A stretch of DNA of 64,000 nt from an uncultured Clostridia bacterium (GCA_947598155.1 CANQFC010000006.1:1-64000); one strand, 5' to 3'; shown: positions 35,102-44,866, counted from the first letter of the stretch. Notes: a model not told the origin generated them from the letters alone. Translations and numbers: made by a program.

Positions 35102-36372
35102 ACGCGGAGCTTTGGGATAAGATGCACTATCTTTTCCGCGACTTTAACGACCGAATGGTACACGTTGAGCTGAATTATGATTTTGAAATCGACGTTGAGG
35201 CGCTCAAAACCGTATTTATATGTTTTTTTGAAAAAGCGCCCGTTCTTCACTCCCGTTTTGTTGACAACCACTTTACAACGCATTGGGAGGTTATGCCCTA
35301 CAATATTGACGACGTTATAACTGTTGAATACCCCGAAAACGTGCCTGAAGCGGTCGAAAGGTTTTTGACTCAGTACATACCTCCCGAAAACCCCATTCAA
35401 ATGAAAGTTGCGGTTTTCTTTAAGGACGGCAAAACGACGCTTTGCATAGTTGAAAACCATATGTGTATGGACGGCGGCGACCTTAAATACTTTGTAAAGG
35501 CGCTGTGCCAAAATTATAACGACTATGTAAACGAGCACATAAGCCCCATTAAGCTTCGCACAGGGTCGCGCTCTTATGAAGAGGTGTACTCAAGCTTTTC
35601 CCCGACGGAAACAAGAATGGCGAAAAACCTTTATAAAAACGTATGCGCTAAAGACGACCACACTTTTCCGCTTACCAATAACAATATTGCGGATGTGCCG
35701 TTCATTGCGCGCCGTAAAATTGATGAAGAACGGTTTTGGAAAATTAAAGCGGTAGGCAAAAAGCACGGCGCGACGATAAACGATATGCTCGTTACCGCGT
35801 ACTTTTATTCGCTTTATGAGCTTGCGGGCTACGACCCGTCGGACAGCGTCACAATTTCCTGCGCGATAGACCTTCGCCGCCATATCAAAGACACAGGCGA
35901 TATGGGCATTACAAACCATACATCGTTTATGCAGTGTAATATACCTGAGCGCGGGCGCGATATTTTCCAGACGCTCAATTACGTTGTAAGAAGTGTCAAT
36001 AAATTTAAAAACGACAAGTTTATGGGGCTTTACGGATTGCCGCTTCTTAAATTCGGTTACAGCATTTTGCCGCACGGCGCCTCTGAAGAGGTTATTAAAA
36101 TCGGTTATTCCAACCCGCTTTTGGCAATGAGCAATATCGGCATACTTGAGGCTGACAAGCTCGCGCTTTCGGGTCATGAGCCGACGGACGCGTTTATGAC
36201 AGGGGCGGTTAAATACAAGCCGTATGTCCTTCTCTCGGCTACGTCTTACAAAAATGTAGTTACGCTTTCAATGTGCGTAAGGGGCAACGAGCAGGACAAG
36301 AAAATAGTAAATGATTTCTTCGATTTAATGGAGAAGAACTTGGCGGTACTTACTGGCGACGCTGCAGAGTAA
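35086..36372 (+). CDS. condensation-domain-like acyltransferase
   Basis: 428 aa. CoA-dependent or carrier-dependent acyltransferase fold of the C-domain/alcohol O-acetyltransferase/PapA type. NHMCMDGG at 124-131 is the active-site HxxxDG (H125, D129, G130), with N in front where many relatives have H. Late in the protein SFMQCNIPE and LAMSNIGIL correspond to the second conserved strand. In Clostridia such proteins often pair with a multi-pass membrane protein, as here. Substrate unknown. Confidence 0.8.
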   Translation: MERKLNAELWDKMHYLFRDFNDRMVHVELNYDFEIDVEALKTVFICFFEKAPVLHSRFVDNHFTTHWEVMPYNIDDVITVEYPENVPEAVERFLTQYIPPENPIQMKVAVFFKDGKTTLCIVENHMCMDGGDLKYFVKALCQNYNDYVNEHISPIKLRTGSRSYEEVYSSFSPTETRMAKNLYKNVCAKDDHTFPLTNNNIADVPFIARRKIDEERFWKIKAVGKKHGATINDMLVTAYFYSLYELAGYDPSDSVTISCAIDLRRHIKDTGDMGITNHTSFMQCNIPERGRDIFQTLNYVVRSVNKFKNDKFMGLYGLPLLKFGYSILPHGASEEVIKIGYSNPLLAMSNIGILEADKLALSGHEPTDAFMTGAVKYKPYVLLSATSYKNVVTLSMCVRGNEQDKKIVNDFFDLMEKNLAVLTGDAAE

Positions 36373-36482
36373 CAAATGCTCGCGCAAACAAATGCGCGGC
36401 GTATCGCCAAAACGGCTCGGCAAAGTATGAAGAAATTTTGGCAAAAAGTATTTAATTTTCCGAGGTCGGAGATAACAGATGA

Positions 36483-36519
36483 AAAACGGAGATAAGGGTT
36501 TTTCCTTACCTCCGTTTTT
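36483..36519 (+). terminator. terminator after acyltransferase gene
   Basis: AAAACGGAG-TAAGG-GTTTTT-CCTTA-CTCCGTTTTTT. Strong stem with a T run on the plus strand and a matching A run on the other side, so it can serve the converging minus-strand gene too. Confidence 0.8.
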
Positions 36520-36559
36520 TAATTTAAAATATTTGTCGGTTTCCTACCGGAATTTCACG

Positions 36560-37921
36560 CTATTTAATTCTTCTCGGCTTTCTTTTCTTTGCGCGGATTC
36601 TGTTCCTGCGCACAATAAGCAAAATATAGATTATGAGAAGTGTAATTGCAAGGCAAAGCAAAATTTTCATAACCGTTGTGTGAAAGAGAAATCCCAAAAA
36701 GCCTGTAATGCGAAGGATTACCGAGCCGCTGATATTTTCACTCGCCACAAGGTTTACGGTTGCGACAATGTCGTCGCCGTAAAGCACATCCGCCTTGCCT
36801 ATCACATCGCCTTTCTTAATGGGCGCGCTGACGGTTTTGGGCGTTTCACTTTCTATTGGGCGGATTTGCAGACTGCCTGTTTGAGTGCCTGTCGGTACAA
36901 GCGCCGAAAGCTCTTTTTCCGGTACGAGCGCCAAATGGTCTGTTTTCCAATTATATTTGACGTCAACAACCGTTACAATATCGGTGGTCGACGTAACTTT
37001 TGTGAGAACGATGTTGTTAAACGCCCACTCGTAAATCTTTTTACTGTCGGTAAACGCCACATTTTCCTCTACTCCGTCGCCGTCAATGTCATACTGAGGG
37101 GCATTCAGGACAAGGAGCATATAGTTGTACCCGTTTTTAGATGCCGTAGTGATAACGCAATGTCCGGCAAGTCCGGTGGTACCTGTTTTAACGCCGAATA
37201 CGTTCGGGCTGTAATAATCTTTATACGCTGGGTTGAGCATTTTGTTGGTGTTGTTAAGATACCTTATATGCGGGTATTTCTCCGTCGGCTCAATCTGATA
37301 CCTTAAAATACTGCAAAGCTCTTTGAATTTCGGGTTTTTAAGGGCGTAGGACGTGATTTTATAAAGGTCCTGCGCCGTTGTGTACATATTTTTATCGCCG
37401 TTGTCAAGACCGCTCGGATTTATAAAATTCGTGTTTTCACAGCCGAGTTTTTTTACAAAATCGTTCATCATTGAAACAAAATTTTCCATACTGCCGCCGA
37501 TATAATCGGCAAGAATGTTGGCGGCGTCGGCGGCGGACGGAATCATTAGGCAGTGCAAAAGCTCGTCCACCGTAAGCTGTTCTCCCGCAAGAATACCGAC
37601 AGTCGCCGCGTTTAGCTGATACAGCCCGTCGATACACTCGCGCTTTGCCGTTACAACGGCGTTAAAATCCGTGCAGTTTTCAAGAACGAGCATACAGGTA
37701 ACTATTTTAGCAAGAGATGCGGGCGCCGTGCGCTTTGACGCGTTTTTGTCGAAAATGACGTCGCCTGTATCGGTATTTACGAGCATCACAACGTCGGCCT
37801 CTGTTTCTAAAAGCGAGTTAAATGACGCGGACGACGGTATGCGGCACATAAAAAATGACGATAATATTAAAATCCCGGAGATAAGGACAGAAAATATCTT
37901 TTTCAAAAGCTTTTCCTCCAC
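36560..37921 (-). CDS. D-alanyl-D-alanine carboxypeptidase (S11)
   Basis: 453 aa. Trims the terminal D-Ala of peptidoglycan stem peptides outside the membrane. Signal peptide at 1-33, SxxK at S69-K72, KTG at 245-247, a C-terminal PBP5-type domain (about 290-405) and a C-terminal membrane anchor (about 415-440) with a basic tail. The SxN motif reads S129-A130-A131 instead of SxN: the Asn is replaced by Ala although its surroundings (SAADAANIL) are otherwise typical. Activity may be altered. DacF-like by layout. Confidence 0.92.
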   Translation of the reverse strand: MEEKLLKKIFSVLISGILILSSFFMCRIPSSASFNSLLETEADVVMLVNTDTGDVIFDKNASKRTAPASLAKIVTCMLVLENCTDFNAVVTAKRECIDGLYQLNAATVGILAGEQLTVDELLHCLMIPSAADAANILADYIGGSMENFVSMMNDFVKKLGCENTNFINPSGLDNGDKNMYTTAQDLYKITSYALKNPKFKELCSILRYQIEPTEKYPHIRYLNNTNKMLNPAYKDYYSPNVFGVKTGTTGLAGHCVITTASKNGYNYMLLVLNAPQYDIDGDGVEENVAFTDSKKIYEWAFNNIVLTKVTSTTDIVTVVDVKYNWKTDHLALVPEKELSALVPTGTQTGSLQIRPIESETPKTVSAPIKKGDVIGKADVLYGDDIVATVNLVASENISGSVILRITGFLGFLFHTTVMKILLCLAITLLIIYILLIVRRNRIRAKKRKPRRIK

Positions 37922-37961
37922 TTGAAAGTTAGCGTTAAATATATTACAATAGTATAAAATA

Positions 37962-37983
37962 TCAATAAGGGGCTTGCCCCGTA
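37962..37983 (+). repeat. dispersed repeat, fragment
   Basis: TCAATAAGGGGCTTGCCCCG: only the first 22 bases of the family are present, between the carboxypeptidase and the phosphoesterase genes. Confidence 0.6.
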
Positions 37984-38069
37984 ACCATATATTTTAAGTA
38001 TAACACAAAAAGTGCGGATTTCAAACATAAATTTGCTTTATATATTTTAAAATAACGGGCGGTGACAAA

Positions 38070-38759
38070 ATGATATATATTACGGGCGACACTCACGGCG
38101 ACCGAGAAAGACTTTCAAAAATAAATCTTATGAAACTGCGCGAGGGCGATACGCTCATCATTTGCGGGGATTTCGGTTTTCTTTGGGACAACAGTAAAAA
38201 AGAACAGCGGTTTCTCAGGGATTTAGGCAACAGAAAATACAATATTTGCTTTATTGACGGCACTCACGAAAATTTTGAGCTTTTAAACAACTATGAGATA
38301 AGCGAATGGAACGGCGGAAAGGTACATAAAATCTACGGCGGGCTTTATCATCTGCTCCGAGGGCAGATTTTTGAGATTGAGGGCAAAAAAATATTTACCA
38401 TGGGCGGCGGAGAAAGCTCGGATATTGATATACGGCGTGACGTTGACGCCTGGCAGAAAGAGGAGATACCCACTCAGGAGGAACTTTTGGAGGGCGCGGA
38501 AAACCTTGAAATAGCAGGGTACGATATGGATATTATAATAACGCACGAACCCCCTTTAAAGGTAAAGAGCTTTTTGAATCTTAACGACAGCGAGGCGCTC
38601 CGTGTTACAGCTCTTAACGCGTATTTTGAAGAGCTTTCCGAAGGATGTAAATTTAAAAAATGGTATTTCGGCTCCCTTCACAGGGACATTCGGATTTCAT
38701 CATCTCACAGAAGTATATTTACCGATATTGTCAATGCCGAAACAGGTGAAAAAATATAG
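38070..38759 (+). CDS. metallophosphoesterase 1
   Basis: 229 aa. Calcineurin-like fold: ITGDTHGD (D7, H9), ICGDFG, GTHEN in place of the usual GNHD/E, a His in ITHEPP and a final SLHRD. No signal peptide. Substrate cannot be told. First gene of a same-strand group reaching 44866; 50 bases before the Mur ligase gene. GGCGGTG ribosome site. Confidence 0.85.
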   Translation: MIYITGDTHGDRERLSKINLMKLREGDTLIICGDFGFLWDNSKKEQRFLRDLGNRKYNICFIDGTHENFELLNNYEISEWNGGKVHKIYGGLYHLLRGQIFEIEGKKIFTMGGGESSDIDIRRDVDAWQKEEIPTQEELLEGAENLEIAGYDMDIIITHEPPLKVKSFLNLNDSEALRVTALNAYFEELSEGCKFKKWYFGSLHRDIRISSSHRSIFTDIVNAETGEKI

Positions 38760-38809
38760 AAACGAAAAATATAACAACGGCGCAAGCCTCTTATTGAAAG
38801 GAGAGCGCA

Positions 38810-40321
38810 ATGGAACATCTTAAAGAATATATTAGGCTTTTTAAGGATAACGGTATTTTTATTGAATCCGAGGCAGACGAAAACATTCCTGTAAATTCTA
38901 TTTCATACGATTCAAACAGGGTGGAAAACGGCACGCTGTTTCTGTGCAAAGGCGCGCATTTTAAAGAAGAATATTTGAAGTCGGCCGAAAAACAGGGCGC
39001 TGTTGCCTACATTTCCGAAAAAAAATACGGCGTTGATATACCCTGCGTTTTGGTGTCGGACGCAAGACTGGCTATGTGCCTTATGGCGGTATTTTTCTAC
39101 AAAAAGTGCTATGAAAAATTTACTCTTATCGGCATTACGGGCACAAAGGGCAAAAGTACGACGACATATTTTCTGAAATATATACTTGACCTCTATCTTC
39201 AAAGCATTGGTGAAAAGGCGTGCGGCGTTATATCTTCCATTGATACGTTTGACGGAATTGAAAAATTTGAAAGTCACCTGACAACGCCTGAACCGTTTGA
39301 CCTGCACCGTCATTTTGACAACGCGGCAAAATCGGGCCTTAAATATATGGTTATGGAGGTGTCGTCCCAGGCGCTTAAATACGGCAGAGTTTACGGCGTT
39401 AACTTTGACGTGGGCTGTTATCTCAACATTGGCATAGACCATATCAGCGATGTTGAGCACCCCACTTTTGAGGATTATTTTGAATCGAAAATGAAAATTT
39501 TTTCTCAATGCAAAACGGCGGTCGTAAACCTTGATTCCGACAGGTCGGGCGATGTTATGAGGTTTGCCGAAACCGCCCCTGAGCTGATAACCTTCAGCGC
39601 CAAAGACCAAAACGCCGATGTTTACGGCTGTAACATTCACAAATCGGGCAGTGATACGCTCTTTACCGTCCGCACAAAGGATTTTGAAGAGGAGATAACG
39701 CTGACCATTCCGGGCCTTTTCAATGTTGAAAACGCTCTGTGCGCGATTTCCGTGTGCGAGGCTTTAAAAATTCCAAAAGAGTTTATTGTAAAAGGGCTTT
39801 ACGCCGCGAAATCAAGCGGTCGTATGGAAATTTACGAAAACGGCGACAAATCGGTCACTGCAATCGTAGACTATGCGCACAACCGCCTCTCTTTTGAAAC
39901 TCTGTTTAAATCGGTTCAAAAGGAATATCCGGGAAGACGCGTCGCTATTGTTTACGGCTGTCCCGGAAAAAAAGCGTATATCAGAAGAAAGGATTTAGGC
40001 GAAATCAGCGGAAAATATGCCGATATATCATATCTGACGGAAGAGGACCCCGGCGAGGAGCCGGTAAGGCAGATTTCTCAGGAAATTGCCGAGCATGTAG
40101 CGGCGGCGGGCGGCAAATACAAGATAATAGACGACCGCGGCGAGGCTATCCGCACGGCGGTTTTCGACTGCGGACGGAACAGCGTAATCCTTATAACGGG
40201 CAAGGGCAATGAAACGAGGCAGAAAAGGGGAACCGAATATATCGACTGCCCGACAGACGTTGAATATGCCGTTTCCGCGTTAAAAGAATTTGACAAATTA
40301 AACGGAATTGCAGGACAATAG
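38810..40321 (+). CDS. MurE-like Mur ligase of unknown specificity
   Basis: 503 aa. ATP-dependent amide ligase family: N-terminal UDP-sugar domain, central ATPase P-loop TGTKGKST (110-117; the usual residue after TGT is Asn), VMEVSSQAL, FESKMKIF with the carbamylated-Lys position K227, and C-terminal VDYAHN. The MurE amino-acid motif (DNPR for diaminopimelate) reads EEDPGEEP (411-418), so it is probably not a classical DAP-adding MurE. It lies outside any cell-wall cluster. Could be a secondary MurE or a ligase for a different substrate. Confidence 0.82.
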   Translation: MEHLKEYIRLFKDNGIFIESEADENIPVNSISYDSNRVENGTLFLCKGAHFKEEYLKSAEKQGAVAYISEKKYGVDIPCVLVSDARLAMCLMAVFFYKKCYEKFTLIGITGTKGKSTTTYFLKYILDLYLQSIGEKACGVISSIDTFDGIEKFESHLTTPEPFDLHRHFDNAAKSGLKYMVMEVSSQALKYGRVYGVNFDVGCYLNIGIDHISDVEHPTFEDYFESKMKIFSQCKTAVVNLDSDRSGDVMRFAETAPELITFSAKDQNADVYGCNIHKSGSDTLFTVRTKDFEEEITLTIPGLFNVENALCAISVCEALKIPKEFIVKGLYAAKSSGRMEIYENGDKSVTAIVDYAHNRLSFETLFKSVQKEYPGRRVAIVYGCPGKKAYIRRKDLGEISGKYADISYLTEEDPGEEPVRQISQEIAEHVAAAGGKYKIIDDRGEAIRTAVFDCGRNSVILITGKGNETRQKRGTEYIDCPTDVEYAVSALKEFDKLNGIAGQ

Positions 40322-40400
40322 AGCAGAAAAATAAAGGACAGGCGGCGCGGGCGAATTTAATTGCCGATTTACGCGGATACCGTTTCAGAGGTGATTATTT

Positions 40401-40625
40401 ATGAAAAGAGATAACGGAAAAAGCAAAAATAACGGAAAAAATATTTCAAAGGCAAAGCTGATTTTTGGGTTAGGCGTTGCGGCATTCGGGCTCATTTCAC
40501 AGTGCTGTTTGGTTTATAAAGAAAAGCAGGGGAATTTATTCGCCGCTTTTCCGGAAGCGGAAAACGAAATAGCCGAAGCGATTGAATCGGTTAGGCGTGA
40601 AAGGGAGGCGCAGACAGATGAATAA
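40401..40625 (+). CDS. small single-span membrane protein
   Basis: 74 aa: a Lys/Asn-rich N-terminus, one membrane segment (about 19-40, LIFGLGVAAFGLISQCCLV) and a charged helical C-terminus. GAGGTG ribosome site. Its end overlaps the transporter gene by eight bases. No family recognised. Confidence 0.65.
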   Translation: MKRDNGKSKNNGKNISKAKLIFGLGVAAFGLISQCCLVYKEKQGNLFAAFPEAENEIAEAIESVRREREAQTDE

Positions 40626-42030
40626 TTCGCTTTTAAAGAAACTGGGCAAATATTCCTGCTACGGCGTCGGAGCGGTAGGGCTTGATTTAAGTTACGGGCT
40701 CTTTTACTCTTTCCTCTCCTATTATCTTTCAAGTCTTGGCATACATTCGGCGTTTTTGCTGATAATTACTCCGATTGCCCGAATTTGGGACGGCATAAAC
40801 GACCCGATGATGGGCACGATAGTTGACAACACGAGGACAAAATTCGGCAAATACCGTCCTTGGATTTTAATCGGCGCGCTGTCAAACGCCGTTGTGCTCT
40901 CTCTTTTATTTACATCTTTCGGAATGAGCGGCTGGCGGCTTTACACCTACATTGCTGTAATGTATATTCTTTGGGGAATGACAAATACCATGGCGGATAT
41001 TCCCTACTGGTCAATGGTTCCGTCTTTTACAAGCGAAGAAAAAGAGCGAAATCTTGTTGCAACGGTTGCCCGCACATTTTCGGGGCTGGGTCAAGGCATA
41101 ATAACGGTTTTGACTCCTATAACCGTTCCTGCTCTGGCGTCCGATTTAGAGCGGAAAACCGAAAAAGGTTACACGCCGGAAGGCTTTTCAAAATGGGCGG
41201 TCATATGCGGAGTTTGCCTTGTCGTTTTCGCGCTTGTTTGCGTTCTCACAACAAAAGAGACAAATGTCGTTTACGGCGAAAAGAAAAAATTCAGCTTTAA
41301 ACAGATTTTTGAGGTTATTAAGTCAAATGACCAGCTCGTTTGGTTCATTGTTTTTGCAATGCTCGGAAATACCGGGTGGTATTTAACAAGCTCCACGGCG
41401 GTTTACTTTTTCAACGATACTCTCGGCAAGCCCGAGTCGCAGTCGCTGTTCGGAATGATTGGAACCGTCGGTTCGGTTTTGGGCTTGCTCGTCATTCCGA
41501 TTCTCTCAAAAAAGTTTACAAAAAGAACGACATATACTATTTCCCTTTCAACGGCTATTATCGGATATGCTCTGATGTTTTTGTTCGGGGCGGTGTTAAG
41601 ACAGCCGCTGACGCTGAGCATTTGTTACATTTTAGCGTCAATAGGAATTTCTTCTATGTTTGTTTCGCAGACAATTTTCCTTGCGGATATAGTGGATTAC
41701 GGCGAATATAAAAACGGTTCAAGAAGTGAGAGCATAACGTTTTCAATGAAAGGCTTTTTGCAGAAAATGGCATATACAATTCAAACCGTCGTGCTTTTCG
41801 GCGGCCTTTGGATTATGAATTATAACGCTCAGGCGGCGAATCACCGAATAAACGGCGGAACAAAATTCGGCATCGGCTTTATAGCTTTTGGCGCGCCGAT
41901 GATTTTCCTTTTGGTATCTCTTGCCGTGTTCAGAAAGAAATTTAAGCTTTACGGCGAGCTTGCCGACAATGTCCACAATTACATTATTTTAAAACGCGGG
42001 GAAACAGTAAATACGGAAATTGAAAAGTAA
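40618..42030 (+). CDS. GPH-family sugar:cation symporter (MFS)
   Basis: 470 aa, twelve predicted membrane segments. Glycoside-pentoside-hexuronide family like MelB/XylP: ARIWDGINDPMMGTIVDNTRTKFGKYRPWIL is read across 40780-40870 and is typical of the first cytoplasmic loop; ADIVDYGEYKNGSRSE is the matching second-half motif. Start at ATG 40618, behind GGGAGG, overlapping the small gene before. Substrate unknown. Followed after nine bases by phosphoesterase 2. Confidence 0.9.
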   Translation: MNNSLLKKLGKYSCYGVGAVGLDLSYGLFYSFLSYYLSSLGIHSAFLLIITPIARIWDGINDPMMGTIVDNTRTKFGKYRPWILIGALSNAVVLSLLFTSFGMSGWRLYTYIAVMYILWGMTNTMADIPYWSMVPSFTSEEKERNLVATVARTFSGLGQGIITVLTPITVPALASDLERKTEKGYTPEGFSKWAVICGVCLVVFALVCVLTTKETNVVYGEKKKFSFKQIFEVIKSNDQLVWFIVFAMLGNTGWYLTSSTAVYFFNDTLGKPESQSLFGMIGTVGSVLGLLVIPILSKKFTKRTTYTISLSTAIIGYALMFLFGAVLRQPLTLSICYILASIGISSMFVSQTIFLADIVDYGEYKNGSRSESITFSMKGFLQKMAYTIQTVVLFGGLWIMNYNAQAANHRINGGTKFGIGFIAFGAPMIFLLVSLAVFRKKFKLYGELADNVHNYIILKRGETVNTEIEK

Positions 42031-42039
42031 GGTGAGCTT

Positions 42040-43449
42040 ATGGGAAAATCCATACTGACGTTTATTGCGGATACCCACCATTATTCAAAAACATTGGGTG
42101 TCAGCGGAAAAGCCTTTGCTTTGAGGAGCGATTCCGACCAAAAATGTCTTAAAGAGACAGGCGAAATAATCGACTCCGCTTTCGGATTTCTCAGCAATAC
42201 CGAATGCGACGCCGTCTGTATTGCGGGCGATCTTACGAATGACGGCGAAAAAATTTCACATATGGAATTTCGTGAAAAGCTTTATAAGCTCAAAGAGCAT
42301 AAAAAGGTTTACACTGTCACCGCCACGCACGACTGGTGCTGTGACGGAAATCCCCGCAGATTTTCCGGAGACAGCGTTTATACCGACGTACCTATTTTAA
42401 ATCACAACGATATTTACGAATTTTACAGGGATTTCGGCGTAAACGACGCTTTCGCCGAATATAAGACAACCTTAGGCCCTGCGTCGTACGCGGTAAATGT
42501 AGGCGACTGCGTAACTCTGTTAGGTTTGATTGACGATAAAAACGGCAGAAACTCGGCAGGGTATAAAAGCGCGCATCTTGATTGGATTTGCGAACAGATA
42601 CGCCTTGCCGTTAAAAACGGGCGCGTACCAATAGCTATGGAGCACCACCTCTTGATTCCTCATATCACTCCGCTGTTCACAAAGGGCGCGTGCAGCCCCG
42701 ACCGTGAAAAGATAATAAATGCTTTTGCGGACGCCGGGCTTAAAATAATTATCGTCGGCCACAGCCACCTGCAAAGAATAGACAAGCATATTTCCCCTTC
42801 GGGCAATGAGATTTATGAAATTAACGTAGGCTCGCTTGTAGGCTATCCCGCGCCGATGGTGACCGTTACGGCAGACGAAAGTAAAATCACGGTAAAGACC
42901 GACTATCTTGACTCTTTTGAAATTGACGGCGTAAAAGTAAACGCGCAAAAATACCTCGCGGACCATTCAAAAAAAATAATATCCGTTCTTTTTTCCGCTG
43001 CCGCGCAAAACGACAGGGAGCTTTTCCGCCTGCGCCTTAAAGCGCTCGGAATAAATACCGAAAAACTCGGAGCATGGTTTTTACCTTTGTTCTTTACGTT
43101 CAAAGAGCTTTCAAGGATGACGGTATCGCAGGCCGGCAGATACGTCAACAAAATCCCGTTTGCCAAAAAAATTCCGCAGGAAAGCATTGACGCCCTTTCG
43201 GATTTCACCGTTCAGCAAATTGCGGAAAAGGTTTGGCTCAATATATTAGACGGTGCGAGGGAGAAATACACCTCCGATACGCATTTTTATAAAGTCGTTG
43301 CGGGCGTTTTAAGCGTTCCCGCGTCGGTTTGCGGGCAAATGAAAATCGGCGGCAAACCATCGGAACTTTTTGCGGAACTTCAGCGCGCCGCCGACGAAAT
43401 ACTCACAGGCGGTGAAATTTCAAACGAAATTCTTACCGTTAACAGATAA
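42040..43449 (+). CDS. metallophosphoesterase 2
   Basis: 469 aa. Calcineurin-like N-terminal domain (1-290): FIADTHHY, IAGDLTNDG, ATHDW where most relatives have GNHD, AMEHHLL and VGHSHLQ. The C-terminal 170 residues are helical and unrecognised. Clearly a paralogue of the next gene. GGTGAG ribosome site; it follows the symporter directly, so they share a message. Confidence 0.88.
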   Translation: MGKSILTFIADTHHYSKTLGVSGKAFALRSDSDQKCLKETGEIIDSAFGFLSNTECDAVCIAGDLTNDGEKISHMEFREKLYKLKEHKKVYTVTATHDWCCDGNPRRFSGDSVYTDVPILNHNDIYEFYRDFGVNDAFAEYKTTLGPASYAVNVGDCVTLLGLIDDKNGRNSAGYKSAHLDWICEQIRLAVKNGRVPIAMEHHLLIPHITPLFTKGACSPDREKIINAFADAGLKIIIVGHSHLQRIDKHISPSGNEIYEINVGSLVGYPAPMVTVTADESKITVKTDYLDSFEIDGVKVNAQKYLADHSKKIISVLFSAAAQNDRELFRLRLKALGINTEKLGAWFLPLFFTFKELSRMTVSQAGRYVNKIPFAKKIPQESIDALSDFTVQQIAEKVWLNILDGAREKYTSDTHFYKVVAGVLSVPASVCGQMKIGGKPSELFAELQRAADEILTGGEISNEILTVNR

Positions 43450-43477
43450 AACGGTAAAAAGGAAGGTGCGCCATATT

Positions 43478-44866
43478 ATGCCAAACGAACTTAGATTTTA
43501 CCTTATTACCGATTTGCACCATTACGCCGAGTGCTTGGGAACGAGCGGAAAGGGCTATGAAAAAGCGCTTGCAGGCGACCAAAAGTGCTTAAAGCAGACG
43601 GGCGCAATTATCGACGCGTACATTGACCGAATTTTGGAGGATAGCGAGACAAACGTCGTTTTGGTTGACGGCGACGTATCCTGCAACGGCGCAAAAGAGA
43701 GTCATCTTGATTTAATCCCAAGGCTTAGGCGCTTGAAGGACGCGGGCAAAAAGGTCTGCGTAATAACCGCTACTCACGATTATTACGTTGAGGGCAATGA
43801 GGTCGGCAGGGGGTACAAATGCGTCGGCGATGAAATTTTGATGTCGGAGCAGACGACACGTGAAGAGCTTGTTGGCCTTTATTATGAGTTCGGTATGGAC
43901 GAGGCGCTGTCAATTCATAAAGAGAGCCACAGTTACAGCGTACAGCTCGCTGACGGTTACCGCCTTTTGTGCCTTAACGACGACGGCGACAGGACTTTTT
44001 GCGGCTATGATGAGGATACGCTTTTGTGGATAGACGGAGAAATTGACAAGGCAAAAGCGGCGGGGGATTACATCTTTGCGATTACACATCACCCCGTGCT
44101 CCCGCCATCGCCCGTTTTCCCCGTTATTTCCGAGCGCGATATGCTCGGCGACTGGGAAAAAACTGCCAACCGCCTTGCCGACAAAGGTATTAAATTCATA
44201 TTCACGGGGCACGCCCATATGATGAACATTGCGCGTCTTGAAACCGAAAACGGCAATGAAATTTACGATGTAAACACAAGTTCGCTTGTGGGGTACCCGT
44301 CGGTAATGAGAAAAGTAATATTTGACGATGAAAATGTACATATTTCGTCGATTCAGCTTAATAAGTTTGACGCCGATTTTGACGGAATGAATCCGACCGA
44401 TTATATGAAAATGCGTTTTGACGCGTTTCTTAACAGAGTTTTTTACACAATCGCGTTTGATTATGACACGTTCGCAAACGAAGTCGCCTCATCGTTCTCG
44501 TTCACTCCCGAAAGGGCGTATAAGTTAAAATTTCCTCTCAATTTTTTAGGCAAAAAGCTGTATGCGCTCACGTTTAAAAAGCTTGGACGGCTTTTGGGAA
44601 TAAGCAAGTCGATAGCTCCCGAAATAGCCGACAGAAACGTTAAGGATTTCGCGGTGGAGGTTGTCAGAAATGTTTTTTACGGCAACGAGCCTTATACTCC
44701 CGACACGCCTGAATATAAAGCGTGCAAAGCGGCGTTTGAGAGAGTCGCTAAACTTACAAGACCCGTAAAAAAGCTCCGCGAGCCAATAAATTTTGTCGGC
44801 GGTATGCTTGACGGAGTGCTTTATAAAACCCCTCCCGTCGATTGGGAAGGAACTTTTTCAAAGTAA
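43478..44866 (+). CDS. metallophosphoesterase 3
   Basis: 462 aa. Same arrangement as phosphoesterase 2: LITDLHHY, VDGDVSCNGAKESH, ATHDYY, ITHHPVLPP and TGHAHMM, with a similar helical C-terminal part ending in LDGVLYKTPPVD. Start at ATG 43478, behind GGAAGGTG; the longer frame would overlap the preceding gene. Tandem duplication is likely. No signal peptide in either paralogue. Confidence 0.88.
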   Translation: MPNELRFYLITDLHHYAECLGTSGKGYEKALAGDQKCLKQTGAIIDAYIDRILEDSETNVVLVDGDVSCNGAKESHLDLIPRLRRLKDAGKKVCVITATHDYYVEGNEVGRGYKCVGDEILMSEQTTREELVGLYYEFGMDEALSIHKESHSYSVQLADGYRLLCLNDDGDRTFCGYDEDTLLWIDGEIDKAKAAGDYIFAITHHPVLPPSPVFPVISERDMLGDWEKTANRLADKGIKFIFTGHAHMMNIARLETENGNEIYDVNTSSLVGYPSVMRKVIFDDENVHISSIQLNKFDADFDGMNPTDYMKMRFDAFLNRVFYTIAFDYDTFANEVASSFSFTPERAYKLKFPLNFLGKKLYALTFKKLGRLLGISKSIAPEIADRNVKDFAVEVVRNVFYGNEPYTPDTPEYKACKAAFERVAKLTRPVKKLREPINFVGGMLDGVLYKTPPVDWEGTFSK

